Origin: Parachaetomium inaequale
Taxonomy: Eukaryota; Ascomycota; Sordariomycetes; Sordariales; Chaetomiaceae
Length of the DNA: 64,000 bases
Direction of reading: 5' to 3'
Assembly: GCA_033296685.1 (NCBI GenBank)
Contig: MU854482.1
Location: forward strand, 1-64,000
Under the pieces are notes generated by a model. It had not been told where the DNA came from, did not search any database, and was given only the letters and a program-made list of their open reading frames with translations. The position numbers and the translations under genes are program-made. Shown here in pieces: positions 1-9,993 of this stretch. The stretch's first letter is position 1, and each line of letters begins with the position of its first letter.

Positions 1-380
1 GTACGTGCCAGGAGGCTGCAGAAGGGTCCGATTCAGCTGTTTCTGATGTAATTATAGTAGGTTCATAGTGTTGTTGTATTACAATTGAGGATCTGGGTTG
101 TAGAGTGGTAGAGAGTGCGTCGCTCGCTTATCTGCGTCGCTCGCTCATCAAATACGTTACACCTCTTACCTTGTTTTAGACCTAAGTTTGACTGATTCAA
201 TTGCGTACTACTACTAGCAGGACGGCTTCAGGTCTCCTAACAGCCCTTCTTTCTTTGCCATACTCCCTATTCCCTCTCTCCCTAACCTCCATTTCTCTTA
301 TCCCCTTTTTTTACTATCTAGTGTTTTTGCATGATTACTTACGGCTACGAGAAGTATCTGCATACTGGTGTGTCCCCGTC
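1..380. other. No gene seen (window edge)
   Basis: I see no convincing coding region. The only structure is a short direct duplication near 115-150, where the motif tgcgtcgctcgct occurs twice about 20 bases apart. The rest is AT-leaning unique sequence leading towards the minisatellite region. Confidence 0.4.
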
Positions 381-890
381 TCACTGGCTTCTCTCGCCAA
401 TAAAGTCCCTGCGACCAAAATAATGAAGCATAGTGGCAGACCATCCATCGACTAGGCAATCAGGGCAGTCCCAGAAAACATAACCGCATCTCCTTTGAGG
501 CTGCTCGGGCTGAGGAGGCGAGTCGTCCTTTCTCCTCGCGGCTCCCTTCAGTCCATTCCACCACCGCCTTCGAGACTGGCTTGGCTCGCGGGGTTGATCC
601 GCATGGCAGGGCTGGCCGGATTGATTCAGGGGGCTAGACTGCTGAGGCTGATCCGCATGGCAAACCGTACCGGACTGATCCAGGTCGCTTGACTGCCCAG
701 GCTGATCCGCATGGCAAGCCGTGCCGGGCTGATCCTGGTCGCTTGACTGCTGAGGCTGATCTGCATGGCCAAACTGGCTGGGTTGGTTGGCGTCCTGCAT
801 TGCTACGAGGAAACAGCAGGTATGTGTGCGAATGCTAACCACATCTAGGTACGATTTTCGCTGTTTCCGCACTTGCAGCACTTCCACCAA
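381..890 (-). CDS. Possible low-complexity hypothetical protein (doubtful)
   Basis: An open frame of 169 codons. Its centre is three full copies and one partial copy of an 18-residue unit starting HADQP and ending in Cys, encoded by the 54-bp minisatellite below. The flanks are Lys/Arg-rich or hydrophobic and resemble no domain I know. There is no signal peptide or membrane segment. A tandem repeat with a period divisible by three keeps a frame open by chance, so the frame alone is weak evidence. No neighbour suggests a function. It could be a repeat-containing surface or intrinsically disordered protein, or simply non-coding repeat next to transposon debris. Confidence 0.25.
   Translation of the reverse strand: MVEVLQVRKQRKSYLDVVSIRTHTCCFLVAMQDANQPSQFGHADQPQQSSDQDQPGTACHADQPGQSSDLDQSGTVCHADQPQQSSPLNQSGQPCHADQPREPSQSRRRWWNGLKGAARRKDDSPPQPEQPQRRCGYVFWDCPDCLVDGWSATMLHYFGRRDFIGERSQ
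585..775. repeat. 54-bp minisatellite, about 3.5 copies
   Basis: The word gcatggc recurs at 601, 655, 709 and 763, exactly 54 bases apart. It is embedded in a longer degenerate unit containing gctgatccgcatggc and gcttgactgc. The copies differ by a few substitutions, so the array is not a very recent expansion. In the minus frame each unit encodes 18 residues. Confidence 0.85.
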
Positions 891-1059
891 ACCTCTACCA
901 CTTTTGGCACTTTACGTTGCCCGTTCATTTTTGGTGAAGACGGGTTTGAGTAGAATCCGAAGGTACTACTACTAGGTAAGGTTCGATGATGAAGTGACTC
1001 ACTCGTTGTAAGGCCGGATGAGGTGCTGTGGTTTTAAGTTATAGATCGACAGTTATTTA

Positions 1060-1102
1060 AGTCGGGACCCCTATTTTCCGCGCACCCCTGTTTTCCGCGC
1101 AC
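1060..1102 (+). repeat. Left terminal inverted repeat of the first pogo-like element
   Basis: It contains a tandem pair of the 17-mer ACCCCTRTTTTCCGCGC, so the end carries two copies of one motif. It follows the target TA at 1058-1059. Confidence 0.9.
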
Positions 1103-1199
1103 GCGGGTATCCACACCCGCGTTTTGCCACCACCAACATCAACATACGATATTTCAATCAATCCTTGGCCAAACAAGCCCTTTTTTTGACAGGATCATC

Positions 1200-2820
1200 G
1201 CCAGTTCAAGATACCTTACGTGGAGCAGGATATCCGGGACCTCATTGCCCAATACGACAAAGGAAAGCAGTCCTTACAGGGCCTGGCCCGGATATTTAGT
1301 ATCCCAGAGTCTACCCTCCGTGGCCGCCTTTCTGGTGCCCAGGCTCGCCGGGATACCTTTGAATAGCGATAGTCACTCAGCCGAATACAAGAAGATCGTC
1401 TTACCCAATAGGTCTTGACCTAGGTTGCACTTAGTACCCCCCTAAACTACGGCCAAATCCGACTATTCGGTAACCATATCCTTAAGACCTAGGGGCACCC
1501 CGAAATACGGCTTGGGAAGCACTGGGTTACCCGTTTTATCAACCGGAACCCGGTCTTACGAACCTAGAGGACCCGGAGGATAGATTCAGTCCGGGTTAAT
1601 AGTACTACTAGCCTAGTTATTCGGGCCTGGTTCCCACTCCTTGAAATCCTAGTTGTCAAGGCTATCTTACTAGCCAACCGGTATAATATAGACGAATATA
1701 GCCTAATAGAAGGCTAGGGGGTTAATAGCCTAGTTGTTAACTACTTTAAAACGTATACGGTTCAAAAGAAAGACCTAGGTTCGTAGGCCTAGACCTCCTT
1801 CATCGAGTATATCTCAGCTACTAAGGTAGTACTCCTACCAGCTATTATTTTCAAAGACAAGACTGTTCAACAATAGTAGTTCCTAGTAGAAATAGATAGA
1901 TTAGATAACTAGTTGTTTACTATAACCGAGAAAGGATAGACTAACCAAGCTATTATATTAGAATAGCTAAAACAGGTATTTATCTCCTATACCTAGCCTA
2001 AGGACCCTACCTAGGCCCGGTTATTGATACTAGACGGCTATAATAGCTATACTACTAATGATTTTATATAGAATTGCTTTAACAACAATATCTATCTTAT
2101 CTTCTTACTTCCCTATACCTCTTATGTCCTCTAACCATTAGATCTTTTAGTCTTCTCTCTCTTAAAGTACTCTTACTACAAATACCTTAATAATATCAAT
2201 AGCTAAGCTAAATCGACAGTCGTTAGCAAGCAGTTAATACTAAGGTACCTCCTAAAGGCCTATCGGGATATAGTTACTACTAATAATATCAAGTCTAGAT
2301 AGAAGGCTAGGGGCCTATAGCTAGTTAGTCTAGCTAAGCTACTGATAAGCCCTCTTTTACTCGAAAATTCGACTAACAACATTAACCTTAGCTATCTATA
2401 GCAACTACTATAGACCCCGATAGCTAGACTTACCAACAAGCCTACTCTAGGGATTACCGGGCTTGATTTGACAACCCTACGGAAGAAGTTAGACCGACAG
2501 AGCTATCTGGATAACTTGGCAACCTAGTTCTCGTATCTATCCACCCAACGGCTGTTATTCAGGAAGCTCGAAAAGGTCTTTAATGAAAAGGACTACCAAT
2601 TAGCTCAATTACGACAGGAAAATAAGGCTCTTAAAGTCCGTTTGGAAGCAACTATCACCGTCAAAAGGAAGAAAGTCGTTCCAGACCCGAACCAGCTGTT
2701 TGTCAATATTAAACAGGTTCACCACGCCCAGGTTGCAATTGGCCGAGCCGAGGACTCTTCAGCTGAAGAGAGCGAGTCGGAAAGTATCGAGGCCGTGGAA
2801 GACTGTATTGTAGTTGGATA
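1200..2820 (+). pseudogene. Dead pogo/Fot1-like transposase (first copy)
   Basis: In order: a pipsqueak-type helix-turn-helix at about 1215-1350, a CENP-B-like DNA-binding part with the remnant WVTRFINRNPVLRT, the first part of a DDE core (YNIDEYSLIEG, where the family has NMDE.GI.EG), and a highly charged coiled-coil C-terminus ending in an acidic Ser/Glu stretch. Stops interrupt it from about 1363 onward. The same family-specific phrase, IFKDKTVQQ against IFKGKSVQQ, occurs in both copies of this window, which aligns them. It has no coding capacity now. Confidence 0.85.
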
Positions 2821-2881
2821 GGTTGGCTGTGGTATTTGTGGTTGAAGATGGGGGGGGGGGGGGAGTGCCAAGCCTTTTTGA

Positions 2882-2924
2882 GTGCGCGGAAAATAGGGGT
2901 GCGCGGAAAATAGGGGTCCCGACT
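2882..2924 (-). repeat. Right terminal inverted repeat of the first pogo-like element
   Basis: It is the reverse complement of the left repeat with one mismatch (A instead of G in the second 17-mer). The same tandem 17-mer pair is present. It is followed by TA at 2925-2926. Confidence 0.9.
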
Positions 2925-2926
2925 TA

Positions 2927-3345
2927 CACGAAGGATTACACTTTGTTTTTATATCCCGTAGCATCGCATAGTGCGAGGTGCTAAATTATACGCAGGGAAA
3001 GCGACTGTTTCAGTATATTACAAAGAACTACAAATAAACAGTAATAAATATATCTTTGTACTTAGCCTAACGTTATCAATATGAGCTCGACCTCTTTAGA
3101 GTCTAGTTCCATTGTTCAAGCGATCAAATTGTTCCCTTTAACATTGTAATGAAGAAGAATGTACACCTGTTCCGGCGAAATGAATCCTAGCGTGGTACTT
3201 TGCCACCGCTAAGCCAGAACTGGAAAACAAGCCAAGAAGTCGAGGTACAGCCAAGGCCCATACATTTCATACTACAATGCAAGTATCAGTACCCAGTATA
3301 CCCGTCCTCCATTTCAATCACCTTTCTTAACCGGGCTGGCATTGA
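2927..3345. other. No gene seen (between transposon copies)
   Basis: Unique sequence between the right end of the first pogo-like element and the mariner remnant. No open frame with recognisable content and no inverted-repeat partner was found. Confidence 0.5.
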
Positions 3346-4190
3346 ATGAGCCGGGCCTCGAAGAAAATCGGCGGGCACTGCATCCTACGCTTCCTGAACG
3401 GCCTGTCGGAGCTGCGCGCGGTTGAGGCTCTGTATATCGTAATGCCGTTCAATCCAGGCTTTCATCCATGCCCACACATTTTCAATAGCATTCAAATCAG
3501 GGCTCCGAGCCGGCCACTTAACTACCTCGATTCCAAGCCCTGCAAGCAGTCGCCTGGTTGATCGGGCAGAGCTGACGCGTTATCCTGTTGAAAAACCAGA
3601 TCCCTCCATTCCTCTCTTTGTTCCTCACAAAATGTATGGACCAACGGGACAATGAACTGTTGATATTTCTCAGCCGTGATGCCCCCGTACTCCTTCTCCC
3701 ATACGAAGCAAGGACCCTTGATGCCACCCGCAAAACTGCCCCAAAACATCCAGTCATGTGGCTTCTGACTGAGCAATACTCCATGCCTCTGGATCCTCGA
3801 CGTCATGGATCGTGATCCACTGCTTCCACATGTGGCTGTTGGTTGCCCACGTTTCATCAGAAAAGAGCATATCCTCGGGACCTTGCGCCTGCTGAACAGC
3901 GAGCCTTGCGCGAATTTTAGTTACAGTACGTGCGCATCGATCAGGGGTCGAATTTACTGTTCACAATTGGCAAAGCGGCGTTGCAAGCGATTCTCAGAGC
4001 ATTAAACATCAGGATAGTTGGTGGAAATTAGCCTGCTGTAATCTTTCTGAAAAGTCGTGAAACCCTCACGCTTAGCAATCATTTCTAGACAGCTGAAAAA
4101 TTCTAACAAGTAATCACTCGGTATACTAAGAGGACCCTTCCGCAACATCGTACCTCTATGGAAGAGGCTAGCCATCCTATCTGTCTGCGA
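3346..4190 (-). pseudogene. Tc1/mariner-type transposase remnant
   Basis: Read on the minus strand in shifting frames, the DDE core is recognisable. The first Asp lies in MLFSDETW (near 3870). It is followed by a WGSFAGG-like block, the second Asp in VFQQDNAS (near 3595), and then KWPARSPDLNAIENVW (near 3500) carrying the final Glu of a DD34E triad. At least one frameshift lies between the second and third motifs, and a stop replaces a Trp codon (QEA*DAV). N-terminal sequence decays towards 4190. I found no terminal inverted repeats or TA duplication, so the ends are approximate. It is a different superfamily branch from the two pogo-like copies. Confidence 0.8.
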
Positions 4191-6110
4191 ATGCTATCAT
4201 TGTTGGCCCTGCCACGAGGCAGGACTACCGATTAGGTTTTCGCCAGTCCGGAGGGCTGCATGCCGCAATAACTTTACCAACCCAGCTCCCTGCCGCAAAC
4301 CCCGTGGTCTCATCTGAGCACACGGCTCCATAGTGCTTTGCTTCCCCGCCAGCCGAGGGGACAGCGAGAGAGCGCGTCTTGATGCTGCACGGTCAGCAAT
4401 GGGGAAGAATTGGGTAATACCGCGCCCCCTGTCCTTCTCTGGCCGCGATGACGGACGCGGTAAAGATGTGCAGGTTTGGAGGACCCAGATCGGGGGCCGA
4501 AATCAATATGTAGTTTGTTTACCTTCCTCGACGAGCTTCCGACGATGTGGCCTGGCAGGCCGGGGCTTGGCCGAGGGCGGGTTGGAGGACGGTGGTATAC
4601 TCCGTAATCCCGGGGTAATTCGTTGCTGTGATGTAGGATTGGCGGGGTACAGAGTTCCGGACTTCAACAACCAGCTTCCCTAGGCGTTTTCCTTGCTCAT
4701 GGAATCTCGCTGTGAACCGAAGCCTCGTGGGCCGTGCCAGGTTACATGGCGCGCGAAACATTGCTCAAAAGAACCCGATCAGAGACGGGCGGAAGGAAGG
4801 CTGGTTTCACGGATCCAGGGGGAAAAGGTTACAACCCGCATTCTGGCTATTCAATTGTGGCAGCCCACATGGAATGTTACGGGCCGGCCCGCGTGAACCA
4901 CGGAGCTTTGCCATTTCAGTCTCCGCATGGTGCTCTAGTCCCCTGCGGATACGGAGAACCCTCCAGACTTCAAGCTCTAGCTTAAGCAGTGGTTGAACAG
5001 CGGCCCGCACCGGCGATACAGAGGAGACCGCCACGGGAAATTCAGCCTGCAATATCGACCTGCACTTGTCAATCGATGCGGGCAACACGATGCGCCCCAA
5101 TTCAGCCAGTTCAACAAACAAGCTTTTCCCAGTCTCGGACGATCACGCCGAGACTTGTTTAGATTGCAGGGTTCGGACGACGCTACAGAGCAATTCACTA
5201 GGGTATTAGCATGCATCGTTGCCGCTTACCGAGTAGAACTGCAGTACTCATCAGTCATGGCGGGACAAACAATGTGATTCTGACGGCTTCGAGAGCAGGC
5301 CCACCAAGCCGACACGTGCGCTTCCCACAATATAACTTACATTTGATCAATCACATCCCGTTCTGGTGTCACAGGCTAGCAGAGGCCCGCAGGCCTGTAC
5401 GAGCGGATATTTCTTTGGGTAGAATAGTACAAGGTAGCCTCTGCGCCGGCCTGATAAAGCCCAAGGAAGCCAGCTCGGTACACTTCAAGCCAAGGGTCAA
5501 CAAAGCAAGAAGTACATGTAGGAGCGCCACACCCTTTGCTAACGAGAAGCTAGTGTGACCATGGCTCGGCTACCTCATGAGAACGAGGGCTACAGGTATT
5601 AGGGGAGCTCTTCAGGAGCATGTGATATTGAGGAGAGGACTCCGCTGTTTTGTAGACCGAACCAGCAGCCCTTATAGCTTCACGACCGCCGCGTGCCCCG
5701 TGGCTGGAGATACAATTGGGGTCCTTCTGTCGTGGCCCAGGAATTCCTCCGATCCTCTAGTAATTCCTCCACTTATTTTTGACTGAGGTCTCGATGAAGA
5801 TTGTAGGCGCGGCGGGGGTAAGGGCTCCGTCTGACGCAAACTCGCTACCTTGCGCTTTGTGATATTGATGTAGACTCAGGGTCGACTTCAATTGTCCATA
5901 CACCCGAATGTCTGACCCAGATCTTTGCTCCTCCCAGCTCACTGCGCTATATTCTGCACAATAGACAAAATCTGCGACCCGAGTTTGTCTAATCTCGCCC
6001 CGCATTGCCATCATCCTGAGACAAAAGGATGATACAAAATCGAATAATACCCTGAAGCAGGGACCTAAGGGTTAGTAAATGTAATTTGTTTCCACTAAGG
6101 TGTGTGTGTT
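4191..6110. other. No gene recognised, 1.9 kb
   Basis: Several open frames of 60-140 codons exist on both strands, but they overlap each other, lack splice-supported extension and show no known motif. The stretch sits between transposon remnants and may contain older, unrecognisable repeat debris. No tRNA, array or simple repeat was seen. Confidence 0.4.
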
Positions 6111-6112
6111 TA

Positions 6113-6154
6113 AGGCAAGACCCCTGCTTGTCGACACCCCCCACATATGGTCAC
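6113..6154 (+). repeat. Terminal inverted repeat, second pogo-like element (low-coordinate end)
   Basis: It starts AGGCAAGACCCCTGCTTGTC directly after the target TA and matches the other end over 42 bases without a mismatch. It lies downstream of the transposase reading direction. Confidence 0.92.
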
Positions 6155-6199
6155 GTAATTTCCGGGATGCTGATGTCCACCACAACCACATCAAATTGA

Positions 6200-7820
6200 C
6201 TATTGCCGACCTTTCGCTGCAACTACAATACAATCGCCGGCATCGCTGGATTCGTCATCTTCAGAGGTATCTTCCACATCAACCTCTATAGCGCTAGCCA
6301 CAATTTGGGCCCTGCGGATGGCCCCAATGCCCGCAAAGGTTGTATTTGGGTCGGTATCAACCCTCTTCCTTTTCCTGGGCTTGATAGCTTCCAACTGTGC
6401 CCGTAGAGCCTCGTTTTCGGCCCTCATGATAGCCATATCGCTGTCCATACTGTTAAAGGCCTTGTTGACCTTCTGGAAGAGCTGCCGTTGGGTCCTGGTG
6501 GGCTGTGTTTGGTCGGTAAAATCGGCCAACTGTCGGCGAAGGTCAACACTCTTCTTTGGTGTAGTCCACGTTGTCGGTTCGGCGAAGAAAACAGGTCCCG
6601 GGGTAACTGGAGGATGCAAGGTATCTAGATAACTTGCTTTTTAGGGCGTAGGAATTGAAATACAGGTGTTTTCGACCAACAACCGGCTTATCAACGGTTT
6701 AGTAACGTTGACCGGCTATAACCCTGATACCTTCTACCCCGATAAGATATTACTACCCGTTAAGGCTGTCAGTCGAGCCTTACGGTAGTATTCTAGGAAA
6801 TTCCGCTTGCCTACGATACTTGTATCGCTCTACAGGGCTATAGTAGTCAAGGATTTACAGTAGGCTGTTTTCAGGGGCGAGAAGATAGATAAATCTAATA
6901 GTTAGAGGACGTAGGAGCAGTATAGTAGTAGGTAAATGATATAGATATAATACTTGAAGTATAGCTATATAAAGTTATCGCTAGTATAACTACTATAGCT
7001 ATCAAGTATCAACAAACGGTACTCGGAAGGGTCATTTAGCTAGGTCTAGAGGATGAAGATCCTTTCTATCTATTCTACGGCAACAGCATTGTTAGTCCAG
7101 CCGTTTTCTATTGCAATAAACTCCCAGCTATCGAAAGGCTTTAGGTCCAACGGAAACCATTACTGTTGAACGCTCTTACCCTTGAAAATAACTAGCGGAT
7201 AGATATACTTCCCTATAGCCGAGATACACTCGATAAAGGATATCCAGGTACGTATACCGGGGGCTTTCCGCAAGATTAACCGCTTTTCCCGGCTCCTAAC
7301 CACCAGGCCGTTAATCCCTATACCTTCCATAATGCCGGCCTCGTCCATATTCCACCGGTTGGCCGGCTTGATCGCCTTGATGTCAGGGGGGGCCAGGTAA
7401 GGAAACCATCCGCGAATAACCTCAGTCGTGGCGCCATTGACACGGGCATGTTCCATTGCCCGGGCCCTCTGGGTCTTCAAGACTGGGTTCCTATTCAGGA
7501 ACCGGGTCAACCAGCGTTTTCCAAGTGTTGTTGGGTCGCCCCGGGAGGTGAGCATCCGTTGCGCAAGCTCCTTGATTTGCGAGTGGGCCGGAGGCAAGCC
7601 AATATTGACCTGGTTGAGAACCCATTTGGTCAAACGGCCCTCCTGGACCTTGGAAAGCCTTTGTAGACTCTCGAAGGCGACTGCGCGAGGTTGACAGCCA
7701 TCTCTGCGGTGTATCAAAGTAGTCCGTGGTATGGCCCATTCCTTGGCGACCGTAGTGGCTGGTCGGCCTTTTTGTATCTGTAAAAGTGCTTGGAAAAGCT
7801 GTTCTTCAGTATATTTGGGC
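6200..7820 (-). pseudogene. pogo/Fot1-like transposase (second copy), broken in the DDE core
   Basis: The likely start is the Met of MPKYTEEQLFQALLQIQKGR near 7822, a helix-turn-helix of the pipsqueak type. A CENP-B-type DNA-binding domain follows (RLTKWVLNQ, LGKRWLTRFLNRNP). The DDE domain begins NRWNMDEAGIMEG, with the first catalytic Asp. The frame stops at 7160, where a Gln codon after GKSVQQ has become TAA. Beyond it LLILDSYSGYTSDNF (second Asp block) and LDLSIFSPLKTAY remain legible among stops. The C-terminal 139 codons (6200-6619), with a coiled coil and acidic tail, are open again. The product would be a truncated DNA-binding protein of about 220 residues if made at all. Confidence 0.88.
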
Positions 7821-7933
7821 ATCCTGGCGACAGACGGTATCACATACCAAACGGGAGCTCCAGAAGATGCAGATTGATGAAGTTGTGGGTGTTTGAAGTA
7901 GTTGGGTTCGTTGGGTCGCAATGCATGGATTGG

Positions 7934-7975
7934 GTGACCATATGTGGGGGGTGTCGACAAGCAGGGGTCTTGCCT
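7934..7975 (-). repeat. Terminal inverted repeat, second pogo-like element (high-coordinate end)
   Basis: It is the exact reverse complement of 6113-6154 and is followed by TA at 7976-7977. The longest open frame of the transposase reads out of this repeat. Confidence 0.92.
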
Positions 7976-7977
7976 TA

Positions 7978-8392
7978 CACGGTAACAGTATCACGGGGGT
8001 AGGAGATGTTCACCCTAGATCAATCACGATCGTATTGCCACCAGCTTAAGACATTCCACTCGAGGGTTTATTGCAAGCTACTCACTGACTAGGTTCCCGT
8101 TGGGGCAACAGTCACAACAGCTTGTCAAGTGCCTCCTGGATCAATGATCATGCCAATATTATCACAGGTTGTAGCAATTCCCCTCCCTGACTCTTGGAAA
8201 TGCAACTCAATACCATTTGGCTAAAACGGACTTCCATAAGGTATTCAACAGTTTATTGCAAGCTAGGATTACTTACTTTGGCACCGTTAAACGGCTTCCC
8301 ACACCAGAATAACCATTCTTGTCCTAGAGACAATCCCTAACACAAAGAACATTAGGATAATTAGATAAACAATCAGCTCACCTAACCAACCA
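7978..8392. other. No gene seen; short repeated phrase
   Basis: AT-leaning sequence between the transposon and the F-box gene. The phrase gtttattgcaagcta occurs twice, near 8071 and near 8250. No coding frame of interest. Confidence 0.5.
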
Positions 8393-9166
8393 TCAATACT
8401 CATCAAGTATATCCATCATCTCCCCATACACCGACCCCTCACTCTCGGCACAGGCAACAACACACTCCCGCAACGGCACCGTACAATCCCAAGGATCCCC
8501 TCCCAAACTCACCGTCGCCCCCCTCTCGACCACCAGAAACCGCAGCATATCCACCCGCCCACGCCTCGCCGCCCAATGCAGCGCCGTCTCACAGCTCGCG
8601 GGTGTATCCTCCCAGTCGACGTCCCCAGACCCGTCCACATGGTCCACACCAACCACACACCCCCGACAAAACTGCGGATCGCAGCTCTCGTGCACCCCCC
8701 ACCCGCACGGCCCGCCGTCCGGCGCCATGCGGCAGCGCATGTCGAGATTACATCCCGCCGGATGGGTCGCAACGAGACGGAGCATGGCCATGCTACCCGA
8801 CCGGACGGCCAGCATGACGGGCGAGGCTGGCGAGGACTCACCGTCGCGCCAGGCGAAGGTGTCGAAAGGGACCGCCGTGCCGTCCAGCAGGCCGTGGGCA
8901 TCGAGCTCGTCGTACTTGGCCAGGGCCTTGGCGGCCAGGGGGAGGTTGTTGGTCTCGATGGCGTGGTAGAGGGCTGGTTTGCCCGTGCGAAGGGGGTCGG
9001 TGTCGAGGTCCCAGAGCCGGGGCGAGGCGAGGGTGTGAGTGAGGGTGCAGCAGCGGGCGAAGGTGGCGAGGTCTGGGAGGTTGGGGATGCGCCGGGCGAT
9101 GTCGAGGAGGATTTCGGCGGGGAGGGGCTGGTGGTTTTGGGGGGGGTGATGGGGGGTGTGACCCAT
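8393..9166 (-). CDS. F-box protein with ankyrin-like repeats
   Basis: 257 codons in a single exon. Residues about 14-55 (LPAEILLDIARRIPNLPDLA, then ARCCTLTHTLASPRLW) form an F-box, the Skp1-binding motif of SCF ubiquitin ligases. Residues about 60-240 contain ankyrin-like units: ALYHAIETNNLPLAAKAL, SPVMLAVRSGSMAMLRLV and ETALHWAARRGRVDMLRFLV. Between the second and third units lies a Cys-rich insertion (about residues 145-175, with CRGC). By family knowledge such proteins select substrates for ubiquitination; the substrate is unknown. F-box/ankyrin genes are numerous and variable in filamentous ascomycetes. No signal peptide. The Met at 9166 directly precedes a Pro-rich leader and is the only sensible start. 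Confidence 0.85.
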   Translation of the reverse strand: MGHTPHHPPQNHQPLPAEILLDIARRIPNLPDLATFARCCTLTHTLASPRLWDLDTDPLRTGKPALYHAIETNNLPLAAKALAKYDELDAHGLLDGTAVPFDTFAWRDGESSPASPVMLAVRSGSMAMLRLVATHPAGCNLDMRCRMAPDGGPCGWGVHESCDPQFCRGCVVGVDHVDGSGDVDWEDTPASCETALHWAARRGRVDMLRFLVVERGATVSLGGDPWDCTVPLRECVVACAESEGSVYGEMMDILDEY

Positions 9167-9635
9167 GATGCTGGTTTTAGTTGGGTACCTAGGTGGTCAG
9201 TAAGGTCGGGAAAAGTGGAAGAAAGCGATGGAAAACGGAGGAGGTAGGAACCAGTCCGCAAATATATGGGGTGTAGTCGGCAAAGCGATCGGGCCAGCAG
9301 GAGCGTACCGTGTTCATATATGCTTTGTGTCGTGGTATTACAACTGTCGACGCGCGCTTGTGGACAACAACTGCAGGCGAGGAAGGACAAAGCAACGAAA
9401 CCATTGTTCGCCAACAACGTGACTTGAAACGGCACCACAATGCCCAAAACGACTGTGCTAGAAGACCACCTACTGTAAAGGGCTTGCCCTGGGGTGTGAG
9501 ACGCCCAATTGGGCCCTTGGAACTGAACCTCGTCCATATAAGAACCTCCATAATGCACGCTCCAGGGCTTTCTCGGTAAGTGCTGGCGTCTTCGCCTTCT
9601 TTGTTCACAAAGAGCCGCATTGGGTCCCCAGCATC
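9167..9635. other. Upstream region of the F-box gene, no gene recognised
   Basis: Divergent intergenic space between the F-box gene (minus) and the small cysteine protein gene (plus). Overlapping frames exist on both strands but none shows a domain or splice support. It probably holds both promoters. Confidence 0.45.
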
Positions 9636-9848
9636 ATGTGCCACTATTTCGAAGCAAAGGTGAAGCACGATGGCTGTGAGGCGGACCCGAAACACTTGGT
9701 CCCATCAAGAAAATGGGATCGTTGTGAAGAGGCCCAGAAGACAGGCTATACATGCACCAACGCCACGCCTGCAAAAGGGCTGAACGGCCAAGTGATACAG
9801 GTGGCGTCGATGCGGTCCCACGGGGCATGTCCCCGTTGTCTTTCATGA
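9636..9848 (+). CDS. Small cysteine-rich protein, MCHY type
   Basis: 70 codons. It starts MCHYFEAKV and carries Cys residues at positions 2, 14, 29, 40, 65 and 68, ending in CPRC, so paired Cys sites suggest a small metal-binding or disulphide fold. There is no signal peptide, so it is probably intracellular. The start MCxY, one Cys about 12 residues later and a C-terminal CPxC recur in many unnamed small proteins of filamentous ascomycetes. That likeness is from memory and not tested. A second protein beginning MCHY lies at 22099 in this window. I do not know its function. No intron is needed. Confidence 0.55.
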   Translation: MCHYFEAKVKHDGCEADPKHLVPSRKWDRCEEAQKTGYTCTNATPAKGLNGQVIQVASMRSHGACPRCLS

Positions 9849-9993
9849 AGTGCTGTTGCTCGCGGTGAGTATGTTCCCGAGAACCTTTCTGCCCTTAGCG
9901 AGTGCGTGCCGGTAACCACCAGCTGTGGAAAACCAGAGGCATGGCTAGAGCTACAATGAACGGGATGAATGGCCTCGTGAATGTGCTGTAGAA

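Larger units (their letters stand above)
1060..2924 (+). mobile_element. pogo/Fot1-like DNA transposon, complete ends, RIP-decayed transposase
   Basis: The element is bounded by 43-bp terminal inverted repeats (1060-1102 and 2882-2924) that differ at one base. TA duplications flank it at 1058-1059 and 2925-2926, as expected of the Tc1/mariner/pogo superfamily. Inside, read forward, a helix-turn-helix start (EQDIRDLIAQYDKGKQSL, then SIPESTLRGRL) and a C-terminal coiled-coil/acidic tail near 2560-2820 are still open. The central CENP-B and DDE part (about 1365-2450) is full of stops, nearly all TAG where Trp or Gln is expected by comparison with the copy at 6113-7975. That is the CpA-to-TpA pattern of RIP. 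A run of 14 G lies at 2850-2863. The element cannot make a transposase. Confidence 0.9.
6113..7975 (-). mobile_element. pogo/Fot1-like DNA transposon, second copy, perfect terminal repeats
   Basis: The 42-bp terminal inverted repeats (6113-6154 and 7934-7975) are identical, and TA duplications lie at 6111-6112 and 7976-7977. The element is 1863 bp, almost the same length as the copy at 1060, but its terminal repeats differ, so the two belong to related subfamilies rather than one family. Transcription would run on the minus strand. The outer thirds are intact while 6630-7160 is crowded with TAG/TAA stops. Perfect ends suggest a younger insertion than its coding decay implies. Confidence 0.92.

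Noticed and set aside
1400..2450. Possible use of TAG as a sense codon (recoding) in the first transposon
   Set aside because: TAG replaces Trp and Gln alike, other genes in the window use TAG normally as stop, and the pattern matches CpA-to-TpA mutation.
8509..9558. A 349-codon minus-strand frame overlapping the F-box gene
   Set aside because: It is the shadow of the F-box/ankyrin gene in another frame, composed of Ser/Pro/Arg runs typical of GC-rich antisense or out-of-frame sequence.
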